Shown: piece by piece, positions 11,015-19,085 of the stretch
Numbering within the stretch: the first letter of the stretch is position 1
Layout of the letters: every line of letters starts with the position of its first letter
From: Gluconacetobacter sacchari
GTDB taxonomy: Bacteria > Pseudomonadota > Alphaproteobacteria > Acetobacterales > Acetobacteraceae
Length of the DNA stretch: 64,000 bases
NCBI RefSeq assembly: GCF_014174255.1
Contig: NZ_JABEQJ010000016.1
Coordinates: 44,350 to 108,349 of the forward strand
Direction: 5' to 3'
The notes under the pieces: generated by a model
Told to the model about the DNA's origin: nothing
What the model saw: only the letters and a program-made list of their open reading frames with translations
Databases searched by the model: none
Made by a program: the position numbers and the translations under genes

Positions 11015-11103
11015 GACAGGACGGCGCTCGGCACAGGACCATGCGGGGCCGCCCGGGGCGGGGAAACAAACCAACAATACCATGGTACAGGGAGGGGTGA
11101 GGC

Positions 11104-11883
11104 ATGAAGGTCGCGATATTAGCGGGTGGTTTTGGAACACGGCTCAGCGAGGAGACGATGATCCGCCCCAAGCCGATGGCCGAGATCGGCGGCCGGCCGA
11201 TATTATGGCACATCATGAAGATCTACGCCCATTACGGGTTTTCGGACTTCGTCATCCTGGGCGGATATCGGGTCGATTTCATCCGCGATTACTTCATGCG
11301 CTATCGCGCGTCGCTCAGCGATTTCACCATCGACCTCGGCACCGGGGAGGTGGACTGGTTGCAGGCGCAGGCCGAGAACTGGCGTATCACGGTGCTGGAT
11401 ACCGGCAAGGAGTCCCTGACGGGCGGGCGGATCCGCCGTGCGCGCCGGTATCTGGAAGGCGGCACGTTCTGCCTGACCTACGGCGACGGCGTGAGCGACG
11501 TGAACATCGGCGATCTCGTGGCATTCCATAAATCCCGCGATACGTGGTGTACATTGACGGCGGTGGTCCAGCCCGGGCGCTACGGCGCGCTGAACCTCAG
11601 CGACAATGGCGCGGCCGTGCGCGGATTCGGCGAGAAGCGGGCCGGGGATGGCGGGTTGATCAATGGCGGTTTCTTCGTGTGCGAGCCGGAGATCTTCGAC
11701 CTGATCGACGATGATCTGACGACGTGGGAGGCCGAGCCGATGGACCGGATGATCGCGCGCGACAAGCTGTCGAGCTTTGTACACGACGGTTATTGGCAGA
11801 GCATGGATACGTTGCGTGACAAGCAGGTCCTGGAGGCGGCGTGGGCGACCCGGGCGGCGCCATGGAAGGTATGGTCCGACTGA
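11104..11883 (+). CDS. rfbF: Glucose-1-phosphate cytidylyltransferase
   Basis: 259 residues. The N-terminus MKVAILAGGFGTRLSEET followed by RPKPMAEIGGRPILWHIMK is the nucleotide-binding signature of RfbF-type cytidylyltransferases, which make CDP-glucose from CTP and glucose-1-phosphate as the first step to CDP-linked deoxy or branched sugars. Later hallmarks are TYGDGVSDVNI, EKRAGDGGLINGGFFV, and the C-terminal DGYWQSMDTLRDK. Length equals the usual size of the family. A strong GGGAGGGG ribosome site precedes the ATG. It lies 89 bases after the epimerase and 82 bases before the SAF-domain oxidoreductase, on the same strand. The usual partner CDP-glucose 4,6-dehydratase (RfbG) is not in the window. 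Confidence 0.9.
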   Translation: MKVAILAGGFGTRLSEETMIRPKPMAEIGGRPILWHIMKIYAHYGFSDFVILGGYRVDFIRDYFMRYRASLSDFTIDLGTGEVDWLQAQAENWRITVLDTGKESLTGGRIRRARRYLEGGTFCLTYGDGVSDVNIGDLVAFHKSRDTWCTLTAVVQPGRYGALNLSDNGAAVRGFGEKRAGDGGLINGGFFVCEPEIFDLIDDDLTTWEAEPMDRMIARDKLSSFVHDGYWQSMDTLRDKQVLEAAWATRAAPWKVWSD

Positions 11884-11965
11884 CGGCGGCAGGCGGCGCC
11901 ATGCGGCAATCGGTGGAAAGCCGTGCGGTGCCATGGGAAATCACACAACTGGCAGGATCCGGAAC

Positions 11966-13324
11966 ATGATCATCGTCGATACGGCATTGAAGAAGCGCGA
12001 GGCCGAAGGACTGCCCGTGACCGTCGCCATCGTCGGGGCGGGTACCCAGGCGCGGGCCATTGCCCGCACCATCGAGATCGCGACGCCCGGCATGCGTGTC
12101 GTCGCGGTGGCCAACCGCACCCGCGCGAACGGCGAGGCGGTCTTTACCGAACTGGGGCTCGACCCGGTCTGGTGCCCGGACGGCGCCGCCCTTGACGCCG
12201 CCATCGCGGCGGGGCAGCGGGCGGTCACCGACGACCCGCTGCTGCTGGCCGGCGCGACGGGCATCGACGCGGTAGTCGAGGCGACCGGATCGATGGAATA
12301 TGCCGCCCGCGCTGTGCTGGCCGCCATCGAGGGGGGCAAGCACCTGATTCAGGTGAATGCGGAACTCGATGGTACCATCGGCCCGATCCTGAAGGTGAAG
12401 GCGGATGCGGCGGGGGTCGTCTATTCCGCCGGGGATGGCGACCAGCCGGGCGTGATGATGAACCTGGTGCGCTTCATGGAAGGGGTCGGCGTTCGTCCGG
12501 TGCTGTGCGGCAGCATCAAGGGGCTGTACGATCCGTACCGCACGCCCGATACGCAGGTTTCCTTCGCGCGGAAATGGGGGCTGGACCCCGCCATGGCGGC
12601 GTCGTTCGCCGACGGGACGAAGATCTCGTTCGAGCAGACGGTCATTGCCAACGGCACCGGCATGAAGGTGGCGCGGCGCGGGATGATCGGGCCGGATTTC
12701 TCCGGCGGTGACCCTTATGCGCCGCTGGTGCCGCTTGAGGAGACGACCGGCGCCTTTGCCGCGCATCTCGACGCGCATCTCGCCGCCGGCGGCCCCGGTC
12801 TGGTCGATTACGTGATCGGCGCGCGGCCGGGGCCCGGCGTCTTTGTCATCGGGACGATGGAGGATGCACGCCAGCGGCATTTCCTGAACTACTACAAGAT
12901 GGGGTCGGGGCCTTATTACTGTTTCTACACCGCCTTTCATCTGTGCCATTTCGAGGTTCCGGGTTCGATCGCGCGTGCGGTGCTGTTCGGGGATGCGACG
13001 CTTGCGCCGCTGGCCGGCCCGAGTGTCGGCGTCGTCGCGCTGGCCAAGAAGGATCTCGCGCCGGGGGATGTCATCTCGGCGCTTGGCGGGTTCGAGGCCT
13101 ATGGGATGATCGAGAATATCGAGACGATGCGGGCGGAAAACCTGATTCCGCTCGGGCTGGCGATCGGCGGGCAGGTGAACAGGCCCATTCCCCGCGACCA
13201 GCCCATCACGTTCGCCGATATCGACCTGCCCGAGGGGCGGACGATCGACCGTCTCTATGCCGAGCAGGAGGCCGCCTTCGCGCCGTCTGTCTTGGTCGAC
13301 GAGGTGGTTTATGATCTTTCATGA
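11966..13324 (+). CDS. Homoserine-dehydrogenase-like oxidoreductase with C-terminal SAF domain
   Basis: 452 residues. An N-terminal Rossmann fold (VAIVGAGTQARAIARTIE, residues ~18-35) is followed by a catalytic domain with VVEATGS and HLIQVNAELDG and by a C-terminal SAF-type segment (VVALAKKDLAPGDVISALGG, ~355-375). Proteins of this kind are annotated as predicted homoserine dehydrogenases, but many sit in sugar-nucleotide loci and probably oxidise or reduce a sugar. The ATG at 11966 fits the family N-terminus; the longer upstream frame is arginine-rich and overlaps the neighbour. It overlaps the RmlC-like gene by 14 bases, so the two are co-translated, and this argues for a role in the same sugar pathway. 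Confidence 0.75.
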   Translation: MIIVDTALKKREAEGLPVTVAIVGAGTQARAIARTIEIATPGMRVVAVANRTRANGEAVFTELGLDPVWCPDGAALDAAIAAGQRAVTDDPLLLAGATGIDAVVEATGSMEYAARAVLAAIEGGKHLIQVNAELDGTIGPILKVKADAAGVVYSAGDGDQPGVMMNLVRFMEGVGVRPVLCGSIKGLYDPYRTPDTQVSFARKWGLDPAMAASFADGTKISFEQTVIANGTGMKVARRGMIGPDFSGGDPYAPLVPLEETTGAFAAHLDAHLAAGGPGLVDYVIGARPGPGVFVIGTMEDARQRHFLNYYKMGSGPYYCFYTAFHLCHFEVPGSIARAVLFGDATLAPLAGPSVGVVALAKKDLAPGDVISALGGFEAYGMIENIETMRAENLIPLGLAIGGQVNRPIPRDQPITFADIDLPEGRTIDRLYAEQEAAFAPSVLVDEVVYDLS

Positions 13325-13925
13325 AACCACGCTGAAGGATGCGATGCTGATCGACCCCGAGCCTCGGGGGGACGATCGTGGCTTCTTTGCCCGGATGATG
13401 TGCAGGGAGGCATTCGCCGCGCATGGGCTGATCGGCGATTTCGTGCAGCATAATATGTCTTTTTCACGCAACAGGGGGACCGTGCGCGGGCTGCATTTCC
13501 AGCGCGGCGCGCATGCCGAGGCCAAGCTGATGCGCTGCACGAGGGGGGAGATCGTCGATGTCATCGTGGATCTGCGCGGGACATCGCCGACCTATCTGAA
13601 GCATGAAGCCTTCCATCTGACCGCCGAAAATCGTCGGCTGCTCTATGTGCCGCCGGGATTTGCCCATGGTTTCCAGACGCTGACCGATGATGTCGAGGTC
13701 TTCTATCCCGTCAGCGCCGCCTATGCGCCCGGCATGGAGGGCGGCTTGCGCCACGATGATCCGCTGATCGGGATCGCATGGCCGCTGGAGGTCAGCGGTC
13801 TCTCGGCGAAGGATGCGTCGTGGCCGCTGCTGCGACGGGGGGCGCCCCCCATCTTCCCGGGGGGCGCGGCGGAGCGGGAGCGCGCCGCCACCGGGGCGGG
13901 CATCATCGGTGCCGCTCCGCCGTAA
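13311..13925 (+). CDS. RmlC/RfbC-like dTDP-4-dehydrorhamnose 3,5-epimerase family protein
   Basis: 204 residues with the cupin epimerase pattern: DDRGFFARMM, the QHNMSFSRNRGTVRGLHFQ block with the likely catalytic His62, GEIVDVIVDLR, and PPGFAHGFQTL. RmlC-type enzymes epimerise C3 and/or C5 of 4-keto sugars on a nucleotide carrier. Since no RmlA, RmlB or RmlD is present and the neighbour makes CDP-glucose, the substrate is more likely a CDP-keto sugar than dTDP-keto-rhamnose; that is inference. The last 20 or so residues are an alanine/glycine-rich tail beyond the usual domain. The ATG at 13311 lies within the end of the upstream gene. Confidence 0.82.
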   Translation: MIFHETTLKDAMLIDPEPRGDDRGFFARMMCREAFAAHGLIGDFVQHNMSFSRNRGTVRGLHFQRGAHAEAKLMRCTRGEIVDVIVDLRGTSPTYLKHEAFHLTAENRRLLYVPPGFAHGFQTLTDDVEVFYPVSAAYAPGMEGGLRHDDPLIGIAWPLEVSGLSAKDASWPLLRRGAPPIFPGGAAERERAATGAGIIGAAPP

Positions 13926-13992
13926 ATGGAGACCCGGCCACCACCGGCAGTTCACATGAAATCGTCAGCCTCCAATCCACAGGAGATTTGTG

Positions 13993-15030
13993 ATGAAGTC
14001 GGAAGAACAAATGCAGCCTGAAACCAGGCGTTTTCTTGTCCTAGGCCGTGTCGGCGACAATTCTCTGCATCGGAGCTGGATCGCGGATAGGACGGTCGCG
14101 CGGAACTGGGACCTGCAACTCAACGCGTATGCCAAGGATGTTTCACGCTGCCAGGATGGCGATCTGCCGCCGGTATTCGATTATGGCACCAAGTGGGACA
14201 GTATCGCGCGCCATTTCAGGGCCAATCCGGACCTGCTGGACCGGTACGAGTATGTCATGCTGCCCGACGACGACCTGCTGATGGCGGCGGGGGATATCAA
14301 CCGGTTGTTCGACATCGCGGTGGAACACGACCTGACGATGGCGCAGCCGGCCATGACGATCGAAAGCTATCTGTCGCATGCGGTCGTCCTGCGCATGCCG
14401 GGCTTTCGCCTGCGGTATGCGACGTTTCTGGAATCCATGGCGTGCTGCATCAAATCGTCCTATCTGCGCACGCTTCTGCCGATGTTCGAACGGCATTTCA
14501 CCGGCTGGGGCACGGACCTGATCTGGGCGATGCTGATGCGGGCGCCGGCCTATCGCGCCGCGATCGTGGATGCGGTGCCGATGACCCATACGCGGCCGCT
14601 CTATAGCGGCCCGATCTACGATACGTTCGCCGAGGGCAAGGTCGACCCGCACGAGGAGGTCCGCAGCCTGATGGCCTGTTTCGAGAACCATCCGCGCGGC
14701 ATGCATGTCTATGGTGGCTATCTGAATGACGGCAGGCGGGTCGGCGCGTTCGAGGCGCGCATACGCAACGCGGTCGGACTGTTCAATATCGCGGGACGCT
14801 CGAAGCTGCCGTGGAACACTGCCCGCCTGGGGTGCGCGATGCTGCTGAGGGCGTTCACCAGGATGGGCTATCAGCCGGAACAGCTTCGTGCGGTCGCGGG
14901 TTCGGAAATGGCCGTGCTGGGGATCGGCGCGCCGCCGCGCCATCCGGGCCAGGACCGGAGGGCGGCGGGCGGCCCGGTTTCGCTTGCCGGCGTGGCCGAA
15001 AAGCATCTGACCGGTGGCATGAGCGCGTGA
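13993..15030 (+). CDS. DUF707 family protein
   Basis: 345 residues, start set by AGGAG seven bases upstream of the ATG. The sequence has the DUF707 pattern: FLVLGRVGDNSLHRSW, WDLQLNAY, then YEYVMLPDDDLLM around residues 80-92, a DDD motif reminiscent of nucleotide-sugar-dependent glycosyltransferases, and later GWGTDLIWAMLM and PMTHTRPLYSG. The family is biochemically uncharacterised but often lies in polysaccharide loci, and here it directly follows four sugar-nucleotide genes. A role as a glycosyltransferase or in polysaccharide modification is a reasonable guess. No signal peptide or membrane segment is seen. Confidence 0.72.
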   Translation: MKSEEQMQPETRRFLVLGRVGDNSLHRSWIADRTVARNWDLQLNAYAKDVSRCQDGDLPPVFDYGTKWDSIARHFRANPDLLDRYEYVMLPDDDLLMAAGDINRLFDIAVEHDLTMAQPAMTIESYLSHAVVLRMPGFRLRYATFLESMACCIKSSYLRTLLPMFERHFTGWGTDLIWAMLMRAPAYRAAIVDAVPMTHTRPLYSGPIYDTFAEGKVDPHEEVRSLMACFENHPRGMHVYGGYLNDGRRVGAFEARIRNAVGLFNIAGRSKLPWNTARLGCAMLLRAFTRMGYQPEQLRAVAGSEMAVLGIGAPPRHPGQDRRAAGGPVSLAGVAEKHLTGGMSA

Positions 15031-15037
15031 AGTCCAG

Positions 15038-15070
15038 GGCCCTGCCGGGAGTTGTTTCCCCGGCGGGGCC
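15038..15070. terminator. Bidirectional stem-loop between converging genes
   Basis: GGCCCTGCCGGG and CCCGGCGGGGCC form a 12-bp stem with one G-T pair around a 9-base loop, in the 46-base gap between the DUF707 gene and the converging hydroxyacid oxidase gene. AGTCTTTC follows on the plus strand. Its position between two stops supports a shared terminator. Confidence 0.6.
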
Positions 15071-15076
15071 AGTCTT

Positions 15077-16291
15077 TCAGGGTGCTGCGGGCGCGAAATG
15101 CCGGATGTGCGCGGGCGAAAGTTCGCCGAGCGTATTCACGCCGAGCATCGCCATGTCGCGCGCGATTTCCGCCCGCACCAGGCGCAACGCGTGACGCACG
15201 CCGGACGTGCCCGCCGCGACCGACGCGTAAAGGAACGGCCGGCCGACGAAGACGAAATCCGCGCCAAGCGCCAGGGCCTTGAGCACGTCGGTGCCGCGCC
15301 GGACGCCGCCGTCGATCAGCACCGCCATCTGGCCTGCCTCGCGCCTGGCTTCCGGCAGCATGAGCAGGGGGGCGATGGCCGAATCGAGCTGGCGGCCGCC
15401 ATGATTGGACAGCCACACGCCGTCGATCCCCGCCGCGCGGGCGAGCGCCACATCGGCGGGCGACAGGATGCCCTTGATGACGAGCCGGCCTTTCCAGTGA
15501 TCGCGCATGAACGCGACATGCTCCCAGCAGAGGCCGTCGCGGGTACCGATATTGCGTTCGGCGGAGCGTGAGAGGATCGCCGGCCCGCGAAACGCGTCCA
15601 TGTTCTCGAAATGCGGCATGCCGCGCGCCAGGGTACGGAGGAAGGTGCCGAGCGACCAGCGCGGGTGCAGCGCCCCGTCCCAGAACAGGCGCGGGGTCGG
15701 CCGCAGGGGCATGGAGAAGCCGCTGCGGGCATTGTTCTCGCGGTTGGCGGGAACCTGCACGTCGGCGGTGAGGACGATCGTTTCGAACCCCGCCGCGCCG
15801 ACCCGGCGGAGCATCGCCGCGATGCGCGCGCGGTCGCCGGGCAGATAGGCCTGGAACCAGCGGGCCCCGCCCGTGGCTGCCATCGTTTCCAGCGGCGTCA
15901 GCGAGGTGGCGCTGGCGACCATCAGCGCGTCTTCCGCGGCGGCGGCGCGCGCCAGGACGATATCGCCCCGGAACGACGAGAGCGCGGACAAGCCCATGGG
16001 CGCGATGCCTACCGGCAGGCTGAAGGATGTTCGGAACAGGGACGCCGCCGTCGAGCGCGCGCGGGTATCGACGAGCACGCGCGGCAGAAGGGCGAGGGCG
16101 GCGTAGCTCTCGCGGTTGGCGCGCAGGGAACGGTTGGTTTCCGCCGCCCCCGAATAATAGCCGTAGATCTGTCGCGGCAGGCGGCGCCGCGCGACGGCCT
16201 CGAAATCGTCGAGGCACAGGAACCGTTCGAGGTGGCGAGGGGTGGCCAGGGCGGATGCCGGCTTTGCCGGAACGGGGGGAAAGGCGGTCAT
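15077..16291 (-). CDS. FMN-dependent alpha-hydroxy-acid oxidase/dehydrogenase (lactate/glycolate type)
   Basis: 404 residues of the FMN-dependent alpha-hydroxyacid dehydrogenase family, which oxidise L-lactate, glycolate or mandelate to the 2-keto acid. Visible are PVGIAPMGL (FMN site, ~93-101), WFQAYLPGDR, the lysine in VIKGI (Lys273), the active-site block SNHGGRQLD (295-303, base His297) and the FMN phosphate region IDGGVRRGTDVLKALALGADFVFVGR split over ~320-345. There is no signal peptide or obvious membrane segment. It stands alone on the minus strand, converging on DUF707. L-lactate dehydrogenase (LldD-like) is the likeliest activity, but substrate cannot be fixed from these motifs. Confidence 0.85.
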   Translation of the reverse strand: MTAFPPVPAKPASALATPRHLERFLCLDDFEAVARRRLPRQIYGYYSGAAETNRSLRANRESYAALALLPRVLVDTRARSTAASLFRTSFSLPVGIAPMGLSALSSFRGDIVLARAAAAEDALMVASATSLTPLETMAATGGARWFQAYLPGDRARIAAMLRRVGAAGFETIVLTADVQVPANRENNARSGFSMPLRPTPRLFWDGALHPRWSLGTFLRTLARGMPHFENMDAFRGPAILSRSAERNIGTRDGLCWEHVAFMRDHWKGRLVIKGILSPADVALARAAGIDGVWLSNHGGRQLDSAIAPLLMLPEARREAGQMAVLIDGGVRRGTDVLKALALGADFVFVGRPFLYASVAAGTSGVRHALRLVRAEIARDMAMLGVNTLGELSPAHIRHFAPAAP

Positions 16292-16415
16292 GGCACTCCT
16301 TGCGGCGGAGCCGGGCAGGGGAACCGCGCCGGACTGCGTGCGTCCCGGCAGTGTGAACGCCGGGCGGCCGGCAGGGTTCGGGCCGCGATGACCGGATGTC
16401 AGGACGGGCCGGGCA

Positions 16416-16892
16416 TCATCCGGCGCGATCCGAGCCCAGGGGGGCCGCGCGCCGGAAACGGATCAGGCTGCGCGAGGGGCTGCCGTTTCCCCAGTTGGGC
16501 ATCTCGCGCCAGGGGGTGACGACGGTGGCATGCGGGCCGTCCACGGTGACGGTCCGCCGCTGTTCCGTGCCGACCCATTCGGGCGCCCACGCCGTTTCGA
16601 CGCGCGTGATCCATTGGTCCTGCTCGATCCTGTAGCGACCGATATAGGCGACCAGGGTCTTCATCAACTGCGCCCGGTCCCAGTCGGTCGTGGCGGGCTG
16701 GCGGTCGCTGCCCTCCAGATTGAAGGCGACCCATCCGTCCGGGGTGAAGATGACCCGTCCGCGCGGGCAATCGCCCATCGCTTCGATCATCTCGCCGGTC
16801 TGCTTGTCCTCGACCTGATAGGAAACGAGCTCCCACGTGCCGATCAATTTCTGTGCCAGATCGCCGGAATGCTCGTTTTTGAACTGCGTCAT
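16416..16892 (-). CDS. Lipocalin-like domain protein
   Basis: 158 residues with the short lipocalin-like pattern: LIGTWELVSYQVED near the N-terminus (the conserved GxW), GRVIFTPDGWVAFNL, then YIGRYRIEQDQWITRVE. No signal peptide is seen. Such small beta-barrel proteins bind unknown hydrophobic ligands and often neighbour LysR regulators. Here the gene is divergent from a LysR-type gene across an AT-rich 216-base gap, suggesting it is that regulator's target. Confidence 0.7.
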   Translation of the reverse strand: MTQFKNEHSGDLAQKLIGTWELVSYQVEDKQTGEMIEAMGDCPRGRVIFTPDGWVAFNLEGSDRQPATTDWDRAQLMKTLVAYIGRYRIEQDQWITRVETAWAPEWVGTEQRRTVTVDGPHATVVTPWREMPNWGNGSPSRSLIRFRRAAPLGSDRAG

Positions 16893-17108
16893 TTGTAGAG
16901 AGGCTCCTCTTGAAACAAAAATAAAATAAGAAAATCAGACTGTGCTTGGTTGGTATTTTTTGTTTTTCTTGTTTTACTGTTTTTGTGCATTTTTATCGGA
17001 CAAGTGTTCATTTATATGAGGGGTATGTAGGGCATTTTGTCGTTTTTTTCTATTAAAAATGAAACAAAAGATTTATGCTGAATCGACAAAAATGGAACAG
17101 GCCAAAAC
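16893..17108. promoter_or_regulatory. AT-rich divergent promoter region with an inverted repeat (lipocalin / LysR)
   Basis: A 216-base intergenic region, markedly AT-rich compared with its surroundings. CATTTTGTCG at 17033-17042 and CGACAAAAATG at 17084-17094 form a near-perfect inverted repeat close to the LysR start, and TTTTTCTATTAAAAA between them contains a T-N11-A type dyad as recognised by LysR proteins. These are candidate operator sites for autoregulation and for control of the divergent gene. Confidence 0.45.
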
Positions 17109-18041
17109 ATGATCTACGATGAGGTCGGCGATCTGAGGTTTTTCGTGATGCTGGCGGAGGCGCAGAGCCTGACCAAGGCGGCGCGCGGCATGGGGACCTC
17201 GCCGGCCGTGGTCTCGCGGCGCCTGGCCAGGCTGGAGGGCAGGCTGGGCAGTTGCCTGGTGAACCGGAGCACGCGGCGCTTCAAGCTGAGCGAGACGGGG
17301 CAGATCCTGTACGATCGCGCGCTGCGGATCGTGACCGACATCACCGACCTGGAAGCGGAGATCTCCTCGGCCGAGCGGATGCCGCAGGGCAGCCTGAACG
17401 TGGGCGCGCCGCTCGAACTGGGGCGCCGCCTGATCGCGCCGTTCGTCGAGGCGTTCAACCGGCGCTATCCCGAGCTGAAGATCGGGCTGGCGCTGGTCAG
17501 CGAGGGGCGGCATGAGTTCGGCGACTGCCTCGACCTGATCGTGCGGCTGGGCATGCCCGACACGCCGACCGCCATCGTGACGCATCTGGCCTCGACCATG
17601 CGCATTCTCTGCGCCTCGCCGGCCTATCTGGCGCGCAACCCGGCGCCGGAGACGCTCCAGGACCTTGCCGCCCATGATTGCCTGTGCCTGCGGCGGAGCA
17701 AATCCATGACCCTCGTCAATCGCTGGACGTTCGGCCAGGAGGAAGGCAGGGAGGCGATCACGGTGCAGCCCCGCCTGTCCTCGACGAGTTGCGAGGTCAT
17801 TCATGACTGGGCGCTGTCGGGGCAGGGGGTCGCCTACAAGCTGATGTGCGATGTCCATGACGACCTGAAGTCGGGCAAGCTCGTCCATATCCTGCCCGGG
17901 CTTTCGGGGGAGGTTATCGATGTCTATGCCCTCCGGCCCCATCGCCAGGGCGCGCGTGCGAATGTGGATGTGTTTCTGCGCGAATTGCGCGCGTATCTGG
18001 GGCGCTGCGGCGGGTTTTCCTACCGGCCGGCACCGGGATAA
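17109..18041 (+). CDS. LysR-family transcriptional regulator
   Basis: 310 residues. The N-terminal winged helix-turn-helix spans about 5-65 (LRFFVMLAEAQSLTKAARGM, then VVSRRLARLEGRLGSCLVNRSTR). A periplasmic-binding-like effector domain follows from about residue 90, starting GSLNVGAPLELGRR. The sequence is of the CrgA/DmlR-like group, typical of single regulators of a divergently transcribed gene. The neighbour in that position is the lipocalin-like gene. The ligand is not predictable. A strong hairpin directly follows the stop. Confidence 0.88.
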   Translation: MIYDEVGDLRFFVMLAEAQSLTKAARGMGTSPAVVSRRLARLEGRLGSCLVNRSTRRFKLSETGQILYDRALRIVTDITDLEAEISSAERMPQGSLNVGAPLELGRRLIAPFVEAFNRRYPELKIGLALVSEGRHEFGDCLDLIVRLGMPDTPTAIVTHLASTMRILCASPAYLARNPAPETLQDLAAHDCLCLRRSKSMTLVNRWTFGQEEGREAITVQPRLSSTSCEVIHDWALSGQGVAYKLMCDVHDDLKSGKLVHILPGLSGEVIDVYALRPHRQGARANVDVFLRELRAYLGRCGGFSYRPAPG

Positions 18042-18044
18042 AAA

Positions 18045-18076
18045 GCGGCATCGCCGTTGGGAGAGGGCGATGCCGC
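18045..18076 (+). terminator. Stem-loop after the LysR gene
   Basis: GCGGCATCGCC and GGCGATGCCGC form a perfect 11-bp stem around a 10-base loop, starting three bases after the stop codon and preceded by AAAA. No clear T-run follows, but position and stem strength suit a terminator. Confidence 0.6.
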
Positions 18077-18321
18077 GTGAGGTTTCACGGCGCGAGGGTT
18101 GGGAAATCGACGGTTGGGAACCTGTCGGAACGCCGTGAGTTGTCTCTTGATAGTAAGAATGAATATCAATTGCAACATAAAAGAGGATATGGGGCCCGCG
18201 CGGGGACCGGACGGGCGCGCATGCCCGATATGATTGTTCCGTGACGGTGGAGGGGCGGGCTTGCCGATGCGGGCCCCGCTCCCCACATGGCCTGTCGAAC
18301 GTCATGTTCATGGAGAAGACA

Positions 18322-18867
18322 ATGTCGAGCAAGACCAAGGCTTTGACCGCAGGCGAGGCCCATGTTCACACCTATCTCGGGACACCGACCGACCTGAAGA
18401 AAGACGCGGTGGACGCCATTGCCGCGGGGCTGCGGGCGGTGCTGGCCGATGTCTTCGCGCTGTATATCAAGACCAAGAATTTCCATTGGCACATGAGCGG
18501 TCGCCATTTCCGCGATTTTCATCTGCTGCTGGACGAGCAGAGCGACCAGATCTTCGCCATGACCGATCCGCTGGCCGAGCGGGCGCGCAAGCTGGGAGGG
18601 ACGACCCTGCATTCGATCGGCGAGATCGGCCGCCTGACCAAGGTGGCGGACAATGACGCGCTGTATGTGACGCCGGAAGACATGCTGGCCGAACTGCGCG
18701 AGGACAATCTGGCGCTGACCGGCCGCCTGCGCGCGGTGCATGCCATCTGTGACGATGGCGGCGACGTGGCGACCGCGAGCCTGCTGGAAAACTGGATCGA
18801 CGAAACCGAGCGCCGGACGTGGTTCCTGTTCGAATCGACCCGGCCGGCTTTCGGCGGCAACGACTGA
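18322..18867 (+). CDS. dps: Dps family DNA-binding ferritin-like protein
   Basis: 181 residues of the Dps (DNA protection during starvation) family, dodecameric proteins that oxidise and store iron and shield DNA from peroxide. The intersubunit ferroxidase ligands can be matched: His55 in NFHWHM, His67 and Asp71 in FHLLLDE, with the same spacings as in E. coli Dps. The N-terminal tail carries several lysines, which in this family contact DNA. GGAGAAG seven bases ahead decides the ATG at 18322; two earlier in-frame ATGs at 18304 and 18310 lie within or before that site. The gene stands alone and is followed by a strong hairpin. No regulator site was identified. Confidence 0.88.
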   Translation: MSSKTKALTAGEAHVHTYLGTPTDLKKDAVDAIAAGLRAVLADVFALYIKTKNFHWHMSGRHFRDFHLLLDEQSDQIFAMTDPLAERARKLGGTTLHSIGEIGRLTKVADNDALYVTPEDMLAELREDNLALTGRLRAVHAICDDGGDVATASLLENWIDETERRTWFLFESTRPAFGGND

Positions 18868-18887
18868 CGGCGTCGGCCGCGTAGCTG

Positions 18888-18925
18888 GCCCTGCCCCGCG
18901 GCGCGGTGTCGTCGCGGGGCGGGGC
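18888..18925 (+). terminator. Intrinsic terminator after dps
   Basis: A 13-bp GC-rich stem (GCCCTGCCCCGCG with CGCGGGGCGGGGC, one G-T pair) and 12-base loop, followed by TGTTT, lies 20 bases after the dps stop. Confidence 0.7.
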
Positions 18926-18939
18926 TGTTTCCCCCCCTG

Positions 18940-19027
18940 CTGTCGCAGGTTCGCGACAGATGTTGCGCGGATCTGTCACGAGGGCGCGAGAGCGGGGCCG
19001 GGGCCCCTTCCGCGCCGTGTCGCGACA
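18940..19027. promoter_or_regulatory. Repeated TGTCGC/GCGACA dyads upstream of the BudC-like gene
   Basis: CTGTCGC-N6-GCGACAG at 18940-18959 is a perfect dyad, and the same half-sites fuse into the palindrome TGTCGCGACA at 19018-19027, 58 bases before the reductase start. Two copies of the same half-site pair in a short promoter region suggest an operator for a dimeric repressor, perhaps of the TetR type; the regulator is not next door. Confidence 0.45.
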
Positions 19028-19085
19028 TGGCGGTCTCGTGCCCGGAAGCCCGCGTTCCGCGGAGCTGAACGGGGGGAATGATCGC

